A stretch of 64,000 nt of DNA, taken from the NCBI GenBank assembly GCA_033239525.1, contig BSYO01000020.1:13084546-13148545 (forward strand), read 5' to 3'. The number at the start of each line of letters is the position of its first letter. Position 1 is the stretch's first letter. The translations under genes were made by a program, and so were the position numbers. Positions 10,904-24,403 of the stretch are shown here, piece by piece. The notes beneath the pieces are model-generated. The model was not told the origin of the DNA, searched no databases, and worked only from the letters and a program-made list of their open reading frames with translations. This DNA is from Nepenthes gracilis (Eukaryota > Streptophyta > Magnoliopsida > Caryophyllales > Nepenthaceae).

Positions 10904-13517
10904 TGTCACGAATCCGAACCAAACAGGTCAATTTAAATAATTAATTATAATTTCTAAAATCTAAAATTCTAAATAATTTTAAACAAATAATACTAAATCC
11001 TAAAAATTTGGGTGTGACAAACCAAAATATATACTCAACAAAAATAAAATCCTCACAGGACCTTATCGAACAACTGTCCGAACAATATAAATGTGACCTA
11101 CTCTATAATAATCGTAAGGGAGGTAATAATCCGACCCAAAAATCATCATCAAACATAACATAATATTCAAACTATTCCCAAAATATAGCAATAAGCTCAT
11201 ATTCGGTCAATTTTATAATCCAAATGCATCAAATATCAATATTAATCCTAATAAAATTGAAATTCACCAAAACAAATGAATATCTGACCGATCACGTCTT
11301 TACTCCCGTACTGCATCCGAACCTTCTACTCTAAAGGGACAAAACAGAAAAATGAGCCTAATGCCCATCAAGTATCATATTTAATCAAAAGGAGTCCAAT
11401 AAATCAGATGAGAGGTCAATGAATGAAAATCCAATCAAATTCCAAGATAAACCCAAAACACCGATAAGACAAATCCAACCGAAATCCAAGATCCAAATTT
11501 TAAAATCCAATGGTAGTTTCGTGCTCAAATCAAATATCCAAATCTAAACAAATATCCAAATTTTGAAAATAGTCCTCGTCGGGACGTGTATATATATATA
11601 TATAAATATATATCCGAACCAATTCCAAAATCGATGTCGATCCGAGTCCAAATCCGAGTCCGAGTCTGAGTCTAAGTCCAAATCCAATACCCGATCCGCT
11701 TGTGATCTGGGGCAGAATCTGATAGCCGGATGATCCAATAGCGTGTACAGAGACCGAAGCAGCACCGCGACAAATATTCCAAAGGTTCGGATCAAAACAT
11801 ATAATCAAAATCATTTGTACGAGACATACCAAGCCCAATTATAGGCAAAAATCGGCGAATCTCAACTCTAAGTCCAAAAATCCATATCCAAATCAAAGTC
11901 CAATACCAATTAATGCAAAAATACAAATTATGCACCAAATTTGGGTTCTCATTATTTAAAGACTAGGTTGAGGAAGGGTTACACATAATCCCGATAACCT
12001 TAGGCGAAATCCATGTCTTTGTGTACCCATAGATAAGGTTGCTCACTATGTTTTGCCATCCGCGGTTTTGGGTGCATTCCTCAAACTTGTCAGATATATT
12101 AAGACGTCCGAATATATTCTAAGGTCAAGTCAAATTGTTCAAATGGGAAAGGTCACTACTCCAAACCTTTCCTGCCGGTGAAAAGGGATTTCCAAATAAC
12201 AAAATAATCTCCCCGTCGGGAACTGGCCAGAGTCCAATAATCTAAATCCAAATGTAGTGACCACAACCCAGCACGTGCATGTGACTGCACGGCCAATGCA
12301 AAGTTTCATGCTCATTTTTTATACGAATATATTAATATAAAAATATACAGTATCCAATAAATTATTCGGACTTACAGAAAAATATTAAACTCTCTAAAAT
12401 CATAAAACCCAGTCCAACAGCCCCAAAAAATCCAATGAATTACACATCCATGTCCAAAATAAATAAATTGGTATACCAAAAATTCATGCATGTTAGTAAA
12501 AATTTTAAATAGTATCCAAAATATTTCAGATATTAAATTAGACCAAAGAGTGAGTTTACAGATACTTGCCTGAACCTCGTACTTTGCAAATCTGAAGAAA
12601 TAATGTTCCGAAGTATCCGAATCGGCACTTTCTCTCTCTGCCGCGTCCTTTCTTTCTCCTCACCGCGTGCCCCTTCCTCTCTCCTTTGTTCTCCTTTGCA
12701 CACGGCCCTCTGTCAGCCGTTGCCGACCGCCCTGCTACCGCCGCTCCGCTTACCTGGCCGTCGACGGCCTCCCCGACACCACCCAGCTAGTACCGGCGCC
12801 GTTATGCGGCCACCGTCTCCTCTCTCCTCCTGTGGCTTTGCCGCCGTTCTCTCTCTCTCGCAGCTTCTGCCACACACACACCGCCGCTCATCCACGGCTG
12901 TTACCGGTCATTGAAGAGCCACCAAAGCCATCACCGACCACCATCGCAGCGCCACCACCGCGCGCCACCGTTAAGAACGTTGCCGACAAACGCCGTCGCC
13001 TCCTTGACGATTTTCTCTTCGCAAAACCACCACCGTCTAAATTTCCAACCGCCGACAACCACCGGCATCGCCATCCTCGCCGCTCATCGCCATCGCCGGC
13101 TTCCTTCGAACGGCCGCCTTCCTCCCTCTTCTCCCTCTCTTCTTTCTCCTTCACCGACGAAACCCTAAACCTCCTCTCTCTCCTCTATCTCCCTCTCTCC
13201 CTGATCTTATCTCCCGTAAATTTTCTTCTTTTTTTTTTAATTATTTTCCAATCCTTATCCACCTTTATTATATATATATATATATAATATTATATATATT
13301 ATATATATATATATATATATATTTCCATTTTAGTTTTCTTTTATTCCAAAATCCAAATCGATATTTGGGTAATAACGCAGGCGTACCTTGAGTGCAATCC
13401 CGATTGACCCAAATGTTAATTCAAATTTCACAATATCTAATTAATTTTTGTCATGCCCAAAATATTCAAAATCACAATTAATATTAAATTGGTCCAAATA
13501 AAATTCGAGATATTACA
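10904..13517 (-). repeat. 5' LTR of the nested Tekay-like element
   Basis: 2614 bp, with the same layout as the 3' LTR: (TA)n, GAGTCC hexamers, GC-rich leader with telobox at 13160-13168. The (TA)n near 13272-13321 is longer than in its partner and accounts for some of the length difference. Confidence 0.9.
12888..13154 (-). other. Leader ORF of 88 codons inside the 5' LTR
   Basis: Counterpart of 6617-6883, same start and length, a handful of substitutions and no stop. See that entry for limits. Confidence 0.3.
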
Positions 13518-13879
13518 CAATCCTGCCTGTGAACAAACCTCAAGAAAACTTTCAATGCCACAGTATCGAAGATTTTCTTATGGCAATAAGCGAAAACGCA
13601 TAGAGAGACTAGATACCTAACGGCGTTTGACTGGAGTCTGGCCACAGGGACTTTGAGGTCCCTTATAGTCTCGAAGAATTCCAGGGCTATAGGATATCGA
13701 AGACTACCGTTAAGATAGATTTCGTAAACGGTGATAAAGCCATTTGGAGGTAAGCACGCTCTCTTGTGCGCACCAGGAACTACAATAGCTATCGAGCTCG
13801 AAATCTTGTATCTCACTTGAATGGCCTTGAAGTCCTCAAGAGAAAGTGTGGAAGTAATATCCTTCACTCCAAAAGCCAT
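13518..13879 (-). pseudogene. Antisense gene of a TAT-like element, 5' part
   Basis: Minus-strand frame from the ATG at 13879 (MAFGVKDITS...) to the insertion point. It aligns with 46551 downward (MSRAPGVREIAST...), including the shared pattern YxISxSxxxxxPGA. The frame stays open upstream to an ATG at 13960 with a hydrophobic 27-residue stretch that could look like a signal peptide, but the other copy supports the later start. The segment itself is intact; the gene is broken by the Tekay-like insertion and by later stops. Likely related to PF04195-type proteins of unknown function. Confidence 0.6.
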
Positions 13880-13960
13880 TGAAAAGTATGGAAACACGAA
13901 GAGGACGAAGGAGATTGCTAAGAAGAGCGTCGGAATTGAAGAGAGCTTTTGTAAGAGCAC

Positions 13961-14782
13961 TTAGAATTTTGAGACGTGCAAATGAAATGGAAAAGGAAAC
14001 GTGAAGAGCAACTTAAACAGTCAAGAAATTCAAAAAGCACGCCTCATTAATTGTCTGGCCATGTGTTGACTCCCCACAGATCACCGGCAATGATGGCCCT
14101 TCTCTTCCTAAGGCAACAATTAATGGGCATTTAATATGCCCATTGGCGGCATTGACCAACACCTCGAACCTGGGGAGAGAGTCTATAGACAACGTCTGGT
14201 CAAGCCATTTGTCTCGGTAATATCCTCAGGCACTTTTTTCTCAATCGTTGAACTATAATTGCTTCGTCAGTTGGGCTCTCACAAAGCCATTCAATTAAAA
14301 GTTCGCAGATTCTTGAAGAGTTTTCTCTTAGGAAAGAGAACGTTCAGCCGCGGACAAAAAAGGAAGTCCTCGGACAAATATTGATAGGGCTATTGATTTC
14401 AATAATACTCAAGGATATTATTGGTCTCAGACACATATGGCAACGACAACCAGCTGGGGGTGAGCACCAACATCTCGGACATGAAGAAAATCCTTGGACA
14501 CTTAGACCAAACTAATGATCTTAATAAATCCTCGGACTTTTTGGTCAGACTATTAGTCTCAGAAGTGTCCCTGAAATTTTGTTCTCAACAACGTCCTCGG
14601 GCATTTGTGAGAAAAAAAGGAACATGTGCCAGTATCAGGCTGCTACTAAACAGTGAACGCAGAACAAAGGCACGAGCAGAGTTCTGGTGGAGGATTCCCT
14701 TACATGACACCCGAGATATTTCCGCAACCAAGGGACATGCCAAAAGGTCGAAGTTCTCAGACCTCTTGGTATGGGGGGCTAG
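13961..14782 (+). mobile_element. 3' internal end of a TAT-like element, copy B
   Basis: Non-coding for the element. From about 14100 it aligns with the window start (offset about 14.10 kb). It ends with the polypurine tract TATGGGGGGCTAG. On the minus strand it is the region upstream of the antisense gene. Confidence 0.6.
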
Positions 14783-15562
14783 TAATGGGTATTAATTCCT
14801 AAAGCCCAGTTGGAAGACCCGCTTCCATGAGTTGGGCCCTTGTACTATGGAAGCCCAGCAGGCCTAGATGGCCGACTCAGCCCAAGCGGCATAATGGCCA
14901 TGGAATCCATTAAGGCCCAAGGATTCATGGTAACGGTCGAGGACTCTACTAAACCTGAAAAGTTGACGTGTCAGAAGTTGGTGGCTGACCCTGTCAGAAT
15001 GCAAGAAGGAATGAATGTGACTTTTTTGGGAAGATAGCAACTTTTGCGAAGCACATACGCCCTAAGAAGAATAGTTAACTTCCAGAATTGATAGGCTTTA
15101 CAGGACGATACAATAGATTTTGTAGAGTTGGTGGCAGGCATTCCCACGAACGCAAGCTCCTTGCTGGATAGGTGGAAGCCGTCAAGTATATATACACAGA
15201 CCAAACTCCAAAAGAAAAAAAAGGGCAATAGTGCACGCAAGAAGAGAAACAAGAGTAGGATGCCACTTTGCTCTCTGTGGTCACTCTTATAAACTTTAGC
15301 TTCTTGTAACCAAAATCATCATAGTGAAATCATTTCTGGATCAAGAGTCCCGTAATTTTTTTTTCTTATTTAAGAGAGGATTTTTCACGTAAAAATACTG
15401 CATACTATTATTTTCTCTCTCACTTAAACTTCACATTTGCATTCTTAAGATCACTCCCTCTAACAGAAGAGAAACGTCTAAGTACTTTGTGTTATATGGG
15501 TTCAGATTCGTCTAAACGGTGGAAAGATCCGATGACTCATTTGGATCTCTGTTCGTACAACG
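14783..15562 (+). mobile_element. TAT-like LTR, copy B
   Basis: Starts TAATGGGT (TG decayed to TA) after the polypurine tract and ends near GTACAACG. TATATATA box at about 15187. Counterpart of 682-1442. Confidence 0.55.
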
Positions 15563-15888
15563 AATAGGATCCGACGACGCAACAAAACCCAATTAAATTT
15601 TTAGGTGAGGCACAATTACAGATGAAAATGATGAGTTTGGATAGGCCAAACTCAATTTATAAATTTTATTGTAAATATATTTTTTTATTTTAAATAAATA
15701 TTAAATTTAATAAATTATTTTAATATATTAAACTTTTGTATATTTAATAATATTTATTCAAAAATTATTTATTTAAATATATACTTATATAATATTTTAA
15801 TTTATATATTATAATTTTAAAAATATTTTATCTTTTTAGGTGTTCATGTAATTATACTTTTAAAAAGAAAAAAACTTAAAAATAAAAA
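15563..15888. repeat. AT-rich spacer, copy B
   Basis: Counterpart of 1443-1760, same order and hairpin. No gene seen. Confidence 0.5.
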
Positions 15889-17247
15889 TATAATACCCAG
15901 ATTTCCATTTGATATATTTGGATATATTTGGTATTTTTAAAATTTATTAAGTGCATTAAATTAATGGTATTTGTGAAAATTTTAAAGGATTCAGGTTCAA
16001 TATTCCTCACTCAAAGCCCACTTTAGGTGAAGGTGAGGCGCGAATTCCAGTATATGGTGCCCGATGTGTGTTTAGGGCTTGCTTGAGTGGCTATTGCAGA
16101 TTTGGCCATGCATGGGTGTCCCTCGAGTGGCACTAGAGCACCACTTAGGCGTTAGCCAGGTTATAAATACGTACATGGGTTAGGATTTTGCCATTTTTGC
16201 TCCACGGAGAAAATAAGAGACAGAGAGGAGAAAGAGGAGGAGAGAAAAAGTGGCAATCAGGCATCTCAGAGCTTTCGTTCGTCAGATCTACAGAGTATAA
16301 GGTTGAAATAAGTATTCGTAAATCAAATCCTTGGTCTATTTTTATGTCCTCTAATATTTATGTATATTTTAGTGATTTTGTTTACATGTATATGATTTTC
16401 GTATACCCACTCTATTTATTGCTTATGTGCATATGTGTTTACTGGTTGTTCAACGGTTTTTCATGAGTATTTGTAATTTCTGAGGGTTTTATACTTTATG
16501 GAAACCCAAATGGTATATATATATGTATTTGTGTATCTGTATAATGTGGAACAATGAACCAAGTGTTGCATTAGTCCACATGCATGCTATTAGGGGCAGA
16601 GTTATTACGGGACCATTGCGGTTCGAGACCCATGGGGTCAATTGTGATCCAAGGCATGAGATTTGGTAGTATCACTCTTGATGGTGAGGCTTAGTTTCGA
16701 CGGAGATCTATGTGATATATGGCCCCCTTCCATCGATAGAAAGGTTGAGACATATTATAGTTGACCTACCCCACTATATATTTAAATGAAAACCATCGTA
16801 AAAAATTAACAAAAATTAATATATTTAGATATCATAATATATAACTAAGCTTGATGTTACACCTAAAGGCATAGGTAATAAAATATTGTGAGTAAGTTCT
16901 CAGTCTATGTGAGATAAGGTACATAGATGACCTTAAATTACTAGCCTAAAATACAGCTATTATAGCCAAGGTTACCGAACGGGTGTAACCCTCCTCAACT
17001 TAGTCTAATAATCTTTGGTTCTTTGATTTTGTACATAATTTATATTTCTACATGTATTTGTATGGACTATAATTTGAGATGCAAGGATTGACCCATGGAT
17101 TAGGCAATAGGAATATCTCGTACATATAAATATGTGTTAAACTCGAAACGTGTTTGTTTATATATCCGATATTTTTCTTATTTTCTACATATGAGATTAT
17201 GAAATTTGGATTCGAACGATAGTATGTGTCACACGTGGATGTCGTAA
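15889..17247 (+). mobile_element. Tekay-like LTR, copy B
   Basis: Starts TATAATACCCAG and matches 1761-3128 along its length. TATAAATA at 16162, GA-rich leader near 16207-16250. Similarity to copy A stops near 17250 at the presumed LTR end. Confidence 0.55.
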
Positions 17248-17321
17248 CGGTCGCGATTATGTGATGTGACCTCAAATTATATGCTATGATATCATTTATG
17301 AGAATTTGATGGGATCGTTAT

Positions 17322-19389
17322 TGTGATGGATCACATCTCAATATCCGTCAACAATCTGATTTTAATCAAACAATCATACTATAGAAGATAAAATACTCCC
17401 TTGGTTGTGAGACTTCCACACCAATACCTCGAATACATCCTACAATTATAGAAAAAAGGGCAAACACAGGACCCAAAACATCACCACACATCTGTGGCTC
17501 TGACACCAACATAAAGTATCGACGATGACGTCGGGTCTAGTTAGGGATAAATGCCAACCAAAGATCAATCCAACATATATATATATATATACATATCCAA
17601 CAATATTTTGCGGAAACAAAAGCATATCTAAACAACTTTTCCCATGGCCGACACAACGTGAAACATCCTATTTCACTTCCACAAAAATAATAATCTTGTC
17701 CATGATCATCGCAAAACCAGCAGCTCGAACAATATAAAAATACCATTCAGGTTACCAATATTGCCTAGAGATTCATAATATATCAAAAGCCATGTCCGGA
17801 AGTAATCTACTAATCTACAATAAATAAAATTGCATAACCTTGTCCAATATACAACAATACATTGACATCAGAACAAACAAGGCTACCTTTTTCCAAATCT
17901 GCAATCTTGCTCGTGGTAAGAACTCTTGCATCTCCTACCATCTAAAGGTTAGTAAAAATAGTAAAGACGTGAACCAAATATTTAGTAAATTACAATATAT
18001 AAAGGAACATGCATTCTTTTAACTCAAATACATATCATAAGGGAAATAGGAATCGTGATTGTTTGTAAAGGCTTAAACATGTACAAAAGCCTTCATAATA
18101 CATATCTAATTTTCTTATCTTTATACTTAATGAGAAAACATGTTTAAATCTTACTTTTCTCTAGGAATTAGGGTCAGTAGGCCTTACCAACTAAAGGAAC
18201 GGATTATTGAAGAAAGGATTGTGTATGTTTCCACACAATATAAGGTCTCACATTCCTATTTAACATTTAGAGGTTGGTGGTCTACATATTTTCACATAAA
18301 TGGGGCCAGATGCCACTTTTTACTCCCTCGTGGTTCTAAAGGGCAGTCATTGATATATCACTGCACTATACTAAGGAATGCCAAGTAGTACTACTCGCAG
18401 AACGATCCTTGATCCAATTTCTTAGCTTACCTTAAGGGAAACTCTACACTTAGCTTCATAATAACTTAATTCTCACTATTGGAGAACGGTTCATAAATCT
18501 TAACAAATTATAGAGTTCTCTTTCATACTTTTACAATTATTTTCAATGCATACATACTTAATTCTCTTCATATGGTGTTCAAAGAATTTCACAACTTTTA
18601 AAATTCTAGGAAATACATGCACAAATTTGACATGAAAATTTAGAAAAATTAGGAAAATTAACCACAATGCATCGAGTATCAAATATTAACATTTTCGAAC
18701 CATAATTTGTACATATGGGGCACTAAACACAATTTTCTGGACCCATGAAGCAAAACATATGAAATGAAATTAAATAAACATCACATGGCTAAAAATCATG
18801 ACATTCACGAAATTAGGGTTCTTGGTTTTGTGCAATGTTCCACCTAATTAGAAATCGGAAGACAAATTATCATATATGAATGTATTTCACATATACATCT
18901 CAAAATTGGGAAACAGATTAACAAGTATATTTCAAAATTTAAGTTTGAACAAGCATTTGAACAAAAATATCTGAAAGAAACGGGAAGAAACGAGCAACAA
19001 GAGAAAGAAAAGTATAGGAGTACACTTACTTCAACCAGATCTTTAAGTTTCTTAATTGGCTTCACTCCAGAAACGGATCCAAGAGCTTAGACTTCGTCTT
19101 CTCTCTCTCCTCCTTCGTGCTTTCTCTCTCCTCTCCCCTTATACTGCAAAAGTCAAAAAAAGCTGATGCGCATGGTTTTAAATTCCCAGACTAGCGTTTG
19201 GACGCCAACCTACTAGATTTTGCATTGGAGCACATCTCAGGTATGACTCAAGCGCTAGGATATTGGATTCCACACTTGAGCACGCCTCAGGTGCCGCTGC
19301 AAAACTGAACCAATTAATTTTTGACCTCATTTAGATTATATTATCTTATTTAACCACAATTATCATAAATTAAAAATGCGAACCTTATA
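17322..19389 (-). mobile_element. Tekay-like solo LTR, first of a tandem pair
   Basis: Minus-strand LTR, beginning on the + strand with TGTGATGG and ending near CCTTATA (decayed TTACA). Flanks GTTAT and ATTAT agree at 4 of 5 bases. It is homologous to 19656-21239: the stretches at 17493/19803, 18160/20516 and 18960/20848 are near-parallel. It has a CT-rich leader at 19095-19140 and CTCAAG/CCTCAGGTG motifs at 19240-19300 close to its transcription-side end. No internal domain is attached. Confidence 0.55.
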
Positions 19390-19655
19390 ATTATTTCTTA
19401 TGATTATGTCCCAGATGGACTGTTTGATACGGATGATAATTTAGTATAAAACATCTCCTCGATTTTTAGTGCTTTTAGCGAACTTTGTGATTTGTTTTAT
19501 TTGTGACATCTTATTCTGTCTTATTTATATGTATTATTTTATATGATAATATTTATTAAGTTTTAAACTCACGTTTTATTTTATCCCTTTAAACTAGTGA
19601 CTTGGATACAATTATAGGAGTTCGGACTCAATCGGACGTGACATTATTCTCCTGA

Positions 19656-21239
19656 TGTGACGGACCACGTTTAAATCCCGTCACTACCTCTTATTATAAA
19701 CAATTAACCAAATACAAAAAAAAAACATTAGACGTAAGATATTTCAACTGACATCAATATAAATAAATAGTATACACGGGATTCCAAAACATGCCACAAC
19801 ATTGGTGGCTCCGACACTGACCCCAATAATACAACGTCGGATCTTTAGTAAGAAAAGATGCCTTTTAATTCTAAAACCACATTCAATTTCAATAACCTGT
19901 AGAAGCAAATATATTCATGACTTATATAAAAACAAAGCTAAACACTTCCAACACCAATCATCCATATTACGTGGAATACCTGCTGAATACAAATCCACTT
20001 TATATCCCCATAACGACAATCCCGAACATGAAAATTTATCCAAGACCATGACGACACAATAACCAATACTAGACTCTATAATACAACAACCCAACCTTCT
20101 AAATATCGGTCACAACCTATTTACTTTACATCTGTCATTCAGAACTGTATTTAAACTAAAATATAATATCTAGATACAATAAACATTACCTTTAAATGTT
20201 AAAAAATAAAAATCATCCATAATCATAATAGTCTAGGGTCTTCATGTCCACTTGATCCTTCAATCTTGATTGCCTGGTACGGGCTCATACAACTTATCTG
20301 AAGGGTTAATAAAAATAGTAAAGAAGTGAGTCAAATATTTAATAAGACACAATATACAAGAAATATGTATACTTTTAACTTAAATACATATCAGATGGAA
20401 AATAGGAATTGTGATTGAATGCAAAAGCTTAAACATATACAAAAACTTTTATAATGCATATCAGATTTTCTTATCTTTATATTTAGCCAGAAATATACTT
20501 AAATTTTACTTTTTTTTAGGGAACAGGGCTGGTAGACCTTACCAGTTAAAGAAACGGACATTTCAAAGAAAGGATTGTATATACTTTCATACAATCTAAG
20601 ACCTCACGCTTCTATTCAACACCTAGATGTGGACAGTCTACAAGTGATAAAATATCATAGTAACTCGAAATTATAATATGCATAGAGTTTGAGTTTCCGA
20701 TTTAACACAATACTTCACATAAATTTTAAAATCGGAAGAGAAATCGACTTGTGTACATATTTTTCACACATATACTTCAAAATCGAAAAGTAAATTGACA
20801 TACTTGCACATGTATTTTCTAAAATCTAAGTTTAGATGAGCATTTGAACAAAAATATTCAAAAAGAACAGTAAGAAATGAGCAACAAGAGAAAAAAAAAG
20901 CGTAAGAATGTACTTATCTCGACCCAATTTATGAATTTCTCCACTAGTTTCAACCTGAAAAAGGACCCAAAGGCTTCGATTTCCTCTTTTCTCTTTTCAC
21001 CTTCGTGCACTTTCTCCTTCCCCTCTTTCTTCTTTCTACAAAAATGATGAAAAAGTTGAGCGTGCGGGTTTAAATACTGGTTTTTGTACTTCAACGTGCC
21101 TCGAGCATGTCTCAAGTGCTGCTCGAAACCAAACCCAAATTGATTTTTGACTTCATTTTTTAACATTCAAAGATCTCAATTTTAATTATATTATCTTATT
21201 TAATCATAATTATTATAAATTGAAGATATGAATCTTACA
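19656..21239 (-). mobile_element. Tekay-like solo LTR, second of a tandem pair
   Basis: Begins TGTGACGGACC, ends AATCTTACA, 1584 bp. Flanks CCTGA (19651-19655) and CCTGG (21240-21244) agree at 4 of 5. CT-rich leader at 20970-21040; CCTCGAGCATGTCTCAAG motifs at 21100-21120. Shorter than its neighbour because of internal gaps. Confidence 0.6.
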
Positions 21240-21949
21240 CCTGGTGAGTTGGATATTTATACCTATTAGACTTTTGATCTCGTGAATATACTATGGTTAT
21301 TATTTATGACAAAATGAGGGCCTTGATCCATGTGTGAGGCATCTTGGAATTATTATATTATATTGATGAGTTATTGTTATATTAGATACCTCCCTTATGA
21401 TGTATAGACAATAGGTCTTATGTTATGATGTCTAAATTTATATCTGATAAAGTCCTATATATATATATAGATTATCACACTTGGCTTAGGTTTTTTATTA
21501 TTGATATTATTTATTAGAGTTTTATATTATTATGGATTATTGTTACTAAGTTACATGTACGTTCCTGGATCGTGACAAAAAATATCCATATGTTGGCCAA
21601 ATTTAAATTATAAACGGGTACAATTATGATTTTTATCTTGAGTTTAGTAGTCAAAAATTTTTATTTAAATCCGTTCGGTGTCCGATTCCAATTTGATTTT
21701 AATTAGGTATAATTCATGGTAATGATAAATAAGGAAAATATCTTAAAATAGCTATTTCTAAATAAACAAGAATAAAAAAAAATCATTGAGAGTTATTTTT
21801 TATTCCTTATTTTTTAAAAATAGTAATTTTTTCAAAACTATATTCTTATACTAGAACAATTAAATAACAAAATGATAATTTTATTAAAAATAATATAAAA
21901 ATAAAATTTTTATTTTATATTACCAAATAGTGTGCGAAGGTAATACTTA
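21240..21949. other. No gene seen
   Basis: AT-rich non-coding DNA with a (TA)n run at 21450-21468. A TGTCACGATCC-like end at 21570 (reverse strand) may be another LTR border, but I cannot follow it. Confidence 0.4.
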
Positions 21950-23668
21950 AAGATTCATGCCAAGAGTAATATTATTGAATAAAATTATTTATGAATTTAC
22001 TTATATTAAAATTATTTCTCAAGTATCTAAAATACAAATATAATTTCAAATGCAAGTCTAAATACAATTAAATATGAATAATCTTTTGAACATCTTCATT
22101 CAAGCTCCCCGTAAGTAATCTATAACTCTCTAATCTAAAAAGGTTAAAAATATTTATAAAATGTGAATCGAAAACTCAATAAATATACATGTATATGAAT
22201 ATATATGATAAGTGCATGTCCACAAATCACAACAAATGAGCCAAAACAATAACATATGTGAAAATCTAATAAATTTTAATGTTTAAATAAATTGAATATG
22301 TCAAATGTCTAATTTACAAATGTTTAAATAGGATTTCATATAAAAAATTTAAAATTTATATATGAATACTAATAGTCCAAATGTACACAAATTATCCAAA
22401 GTCCGAACTATAAATCTAGATATCTAAGTTCAATGTCCAATCTAAATCCAAATAAATCCGAATAGTAGTCAAAATCTATAAGTCTCAAAATCAAATATCT
22501 CAAGTATCAAAATAGATTGAGGTGAAAATATCAAAAATTTAAAATATGTAAAAGTTTAAGAATTAAGAATCAAAACACTAATTTTGATAAATGATTATAC
22601 AAACTCCCAATAACCTTAAGCCAAATTATTACTATTTAAACTCATAAATAGGTCATCTATATATTATTCCCTATATACGAGATAAAATGTTACTTTCTTT
22701 TATTACTCGTGAATGATAACTGTAATATTCAAGTCTGTTTAAATATATAAAGATATCTAAATGTATTATTCTAATTTATTCTTTATAATAGTTCTCAATA
22801 TAAATTATCAAATTGGAAGACTCTGCAATAAGCTTTTAAAACTTTTATTCTATATCGAAAAAATATAAAACTTTCACTTTAAAAAGTATAAATATGAAAC
22901 TTTCTATCATGTGGGATAGTACTAATGTCGAATCAAATAATAGAATAGAGTTTAATTCCAATCACATGTATGGACTATCGCATATGGGGCCCAAATATAT
23001 AAGTTCGTGGCTTTTTTTAAAATAAAATATTTCATAAATAACCATAATATTTTAAATATTTAATCATTTTGAAAAAAAAAATTCAAGATCTTCAATAAAA
23101 ACCAAATGCATGTAGCAATACTGAGAATAAGGTGATAGAGAGTTACATGTATGCATCTTAAACACAATACGTAAACAAAACTAGAAGGAATATGAAATAT
23201 ACTAAAGATTATGATTAAAAATACTTATTTTCTTATTAAATTTGGTAGATTTGATAAAATAATACTTCAAAATCATCTTTCTTTCTCTTCTCTTTTAATA
23301 TATTTTTTCTTATTTCTCATGAAAAGTGTTTGAAAATACTACCATCACTGCTTATATAAATGAATTGGCGTACGAGTACCGATCAGGTGCGTATCAAATA
23401 CAACTCAATCTACTAAAATTGTACACGAGTTTTGTAGGGGTGCGCTTTAGGTGTCACACAATCTGTCCGATACGCATATGAAAATCCTAAAAGCACCTCT
23501 TGAACACACATTTTGTCTAAACTGTGCATTAGCGAGTTAAGTGCACATCAAGCACTACGCCTGATACCTATATCCAATTCCTATCAATTTTTTATTATAT
23601 AAATTATTTTTAAATTGATCCAAAATAAATTAATAATATTAAAATTAATTAAAAATCAGTGTTATAAT
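21950..23668 (-). mobile_element. Probable decayed Tekay-like LTR
   Basis: The right end (near GTGTTATA) resembles the right end of the solo LTR at 53939. It has the AATAACCTTAAGCC block (22610) also seen at 52930, a CT-rich stretch at 23275-23315 and GTGCGxTTTAGG-type motifs at 23385-23570. The left end is not defined. Confidence 0.4.
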
Positions 23669-24403
23669 TACTACTGAACTAAGCCCGCAAAATTAATAAT
23701 TTCATTTAAACCATTCGGACTAATTTAAAGGGTTCCAACCAACATAATAAAATATATAAAATATCACTCATGCATCCGCCATAACATAATATAAATTAAT
23801 CCAAATAATTATGTCTAGTAAATAATACACCCAAACAGCAGCTGGCAGTAAGGTGGAGTGACAAATTTGGGCAGTCTTTAAGTTCACCCATATGTGTTTG
23901 TCACTAAATTTCTTTGTCCTCAATTTATAGAAATTGCATTTCAACCACATATTATCATAGTACGCATGGCAAAAAATAATACCGGCAAAATTACAGTCAT
24001 GAATATATTTATTTACTATGCAAACAAATGGCCCGAATATGACCCGTTCCATAGCTATTGAATTCTAAAACCAGATTTTGTGCTCATCTTTGCCATTTCA
24101 TCACTAAATTTTTATCACTTTGAGAAGACAAAATTAAGAATTAATAACTTGCTATTAATTTACGCACGGTATATATTAAGAGTAATAATTAAGAAGGTAA
24201 AACTGCATCTATTTAAGGTTGAAAAGGACAAGTTGAAAATTGCTCGTCACCACTGTCAATGCTGAACTGGCAACTTCCTATGGTCACCAAAGTAATTTTG
24301 GCATTTAATTACTGATACCTTATAAATCGAAATCACATTCCTTCAAAGTAAGATTATATTTGGCATGTCGTAGCATGAAACCGATAATTTGATTGGTATA
24401 AAT
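23669..24403. other. No gene seen
   Basis: AT-rich sequence with short open frames only; none shows a recognisable domain or plausible splice partners. Confidence 0.4.

Larger units (their letters stand above)
4606..13517 (-). mobile_element. Tekay-like Ty3/gypsy element, complete ends, dead
   Basis: Two direct LTRs (4606-7207 and 10904-13517) begin TGTCACGAA and end ATATTACA. Target duplication CAATC is perfect (4601-4605 and 13518-13522). The polypurine tract adjoins the left LTR and the primer site the right LTR, so the element is on the minus strand. The internal part is only 3.7 kb, shorter than the roughly 5 kb usual for autonomous members, and full of stops. Recognisable remnants are a gag zinc knuckle, reverse-transcriptase pieces and a chromodomain-end scrap. 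It inserted into the antisense gene of a TAT-like element; the frame resumes on the other side. Confidence 0.9.

Noticed and set aside
12667..13287. Plus-strand open frame of 206 codons
   Set aside because: Counterpart of the previous one in the other LTR; same reason.
13880..13960. Signal peptide on the antisense gene
   Set aside because: Hydrophobic extension is not shared by the second copy, whose start aligns with 13879.
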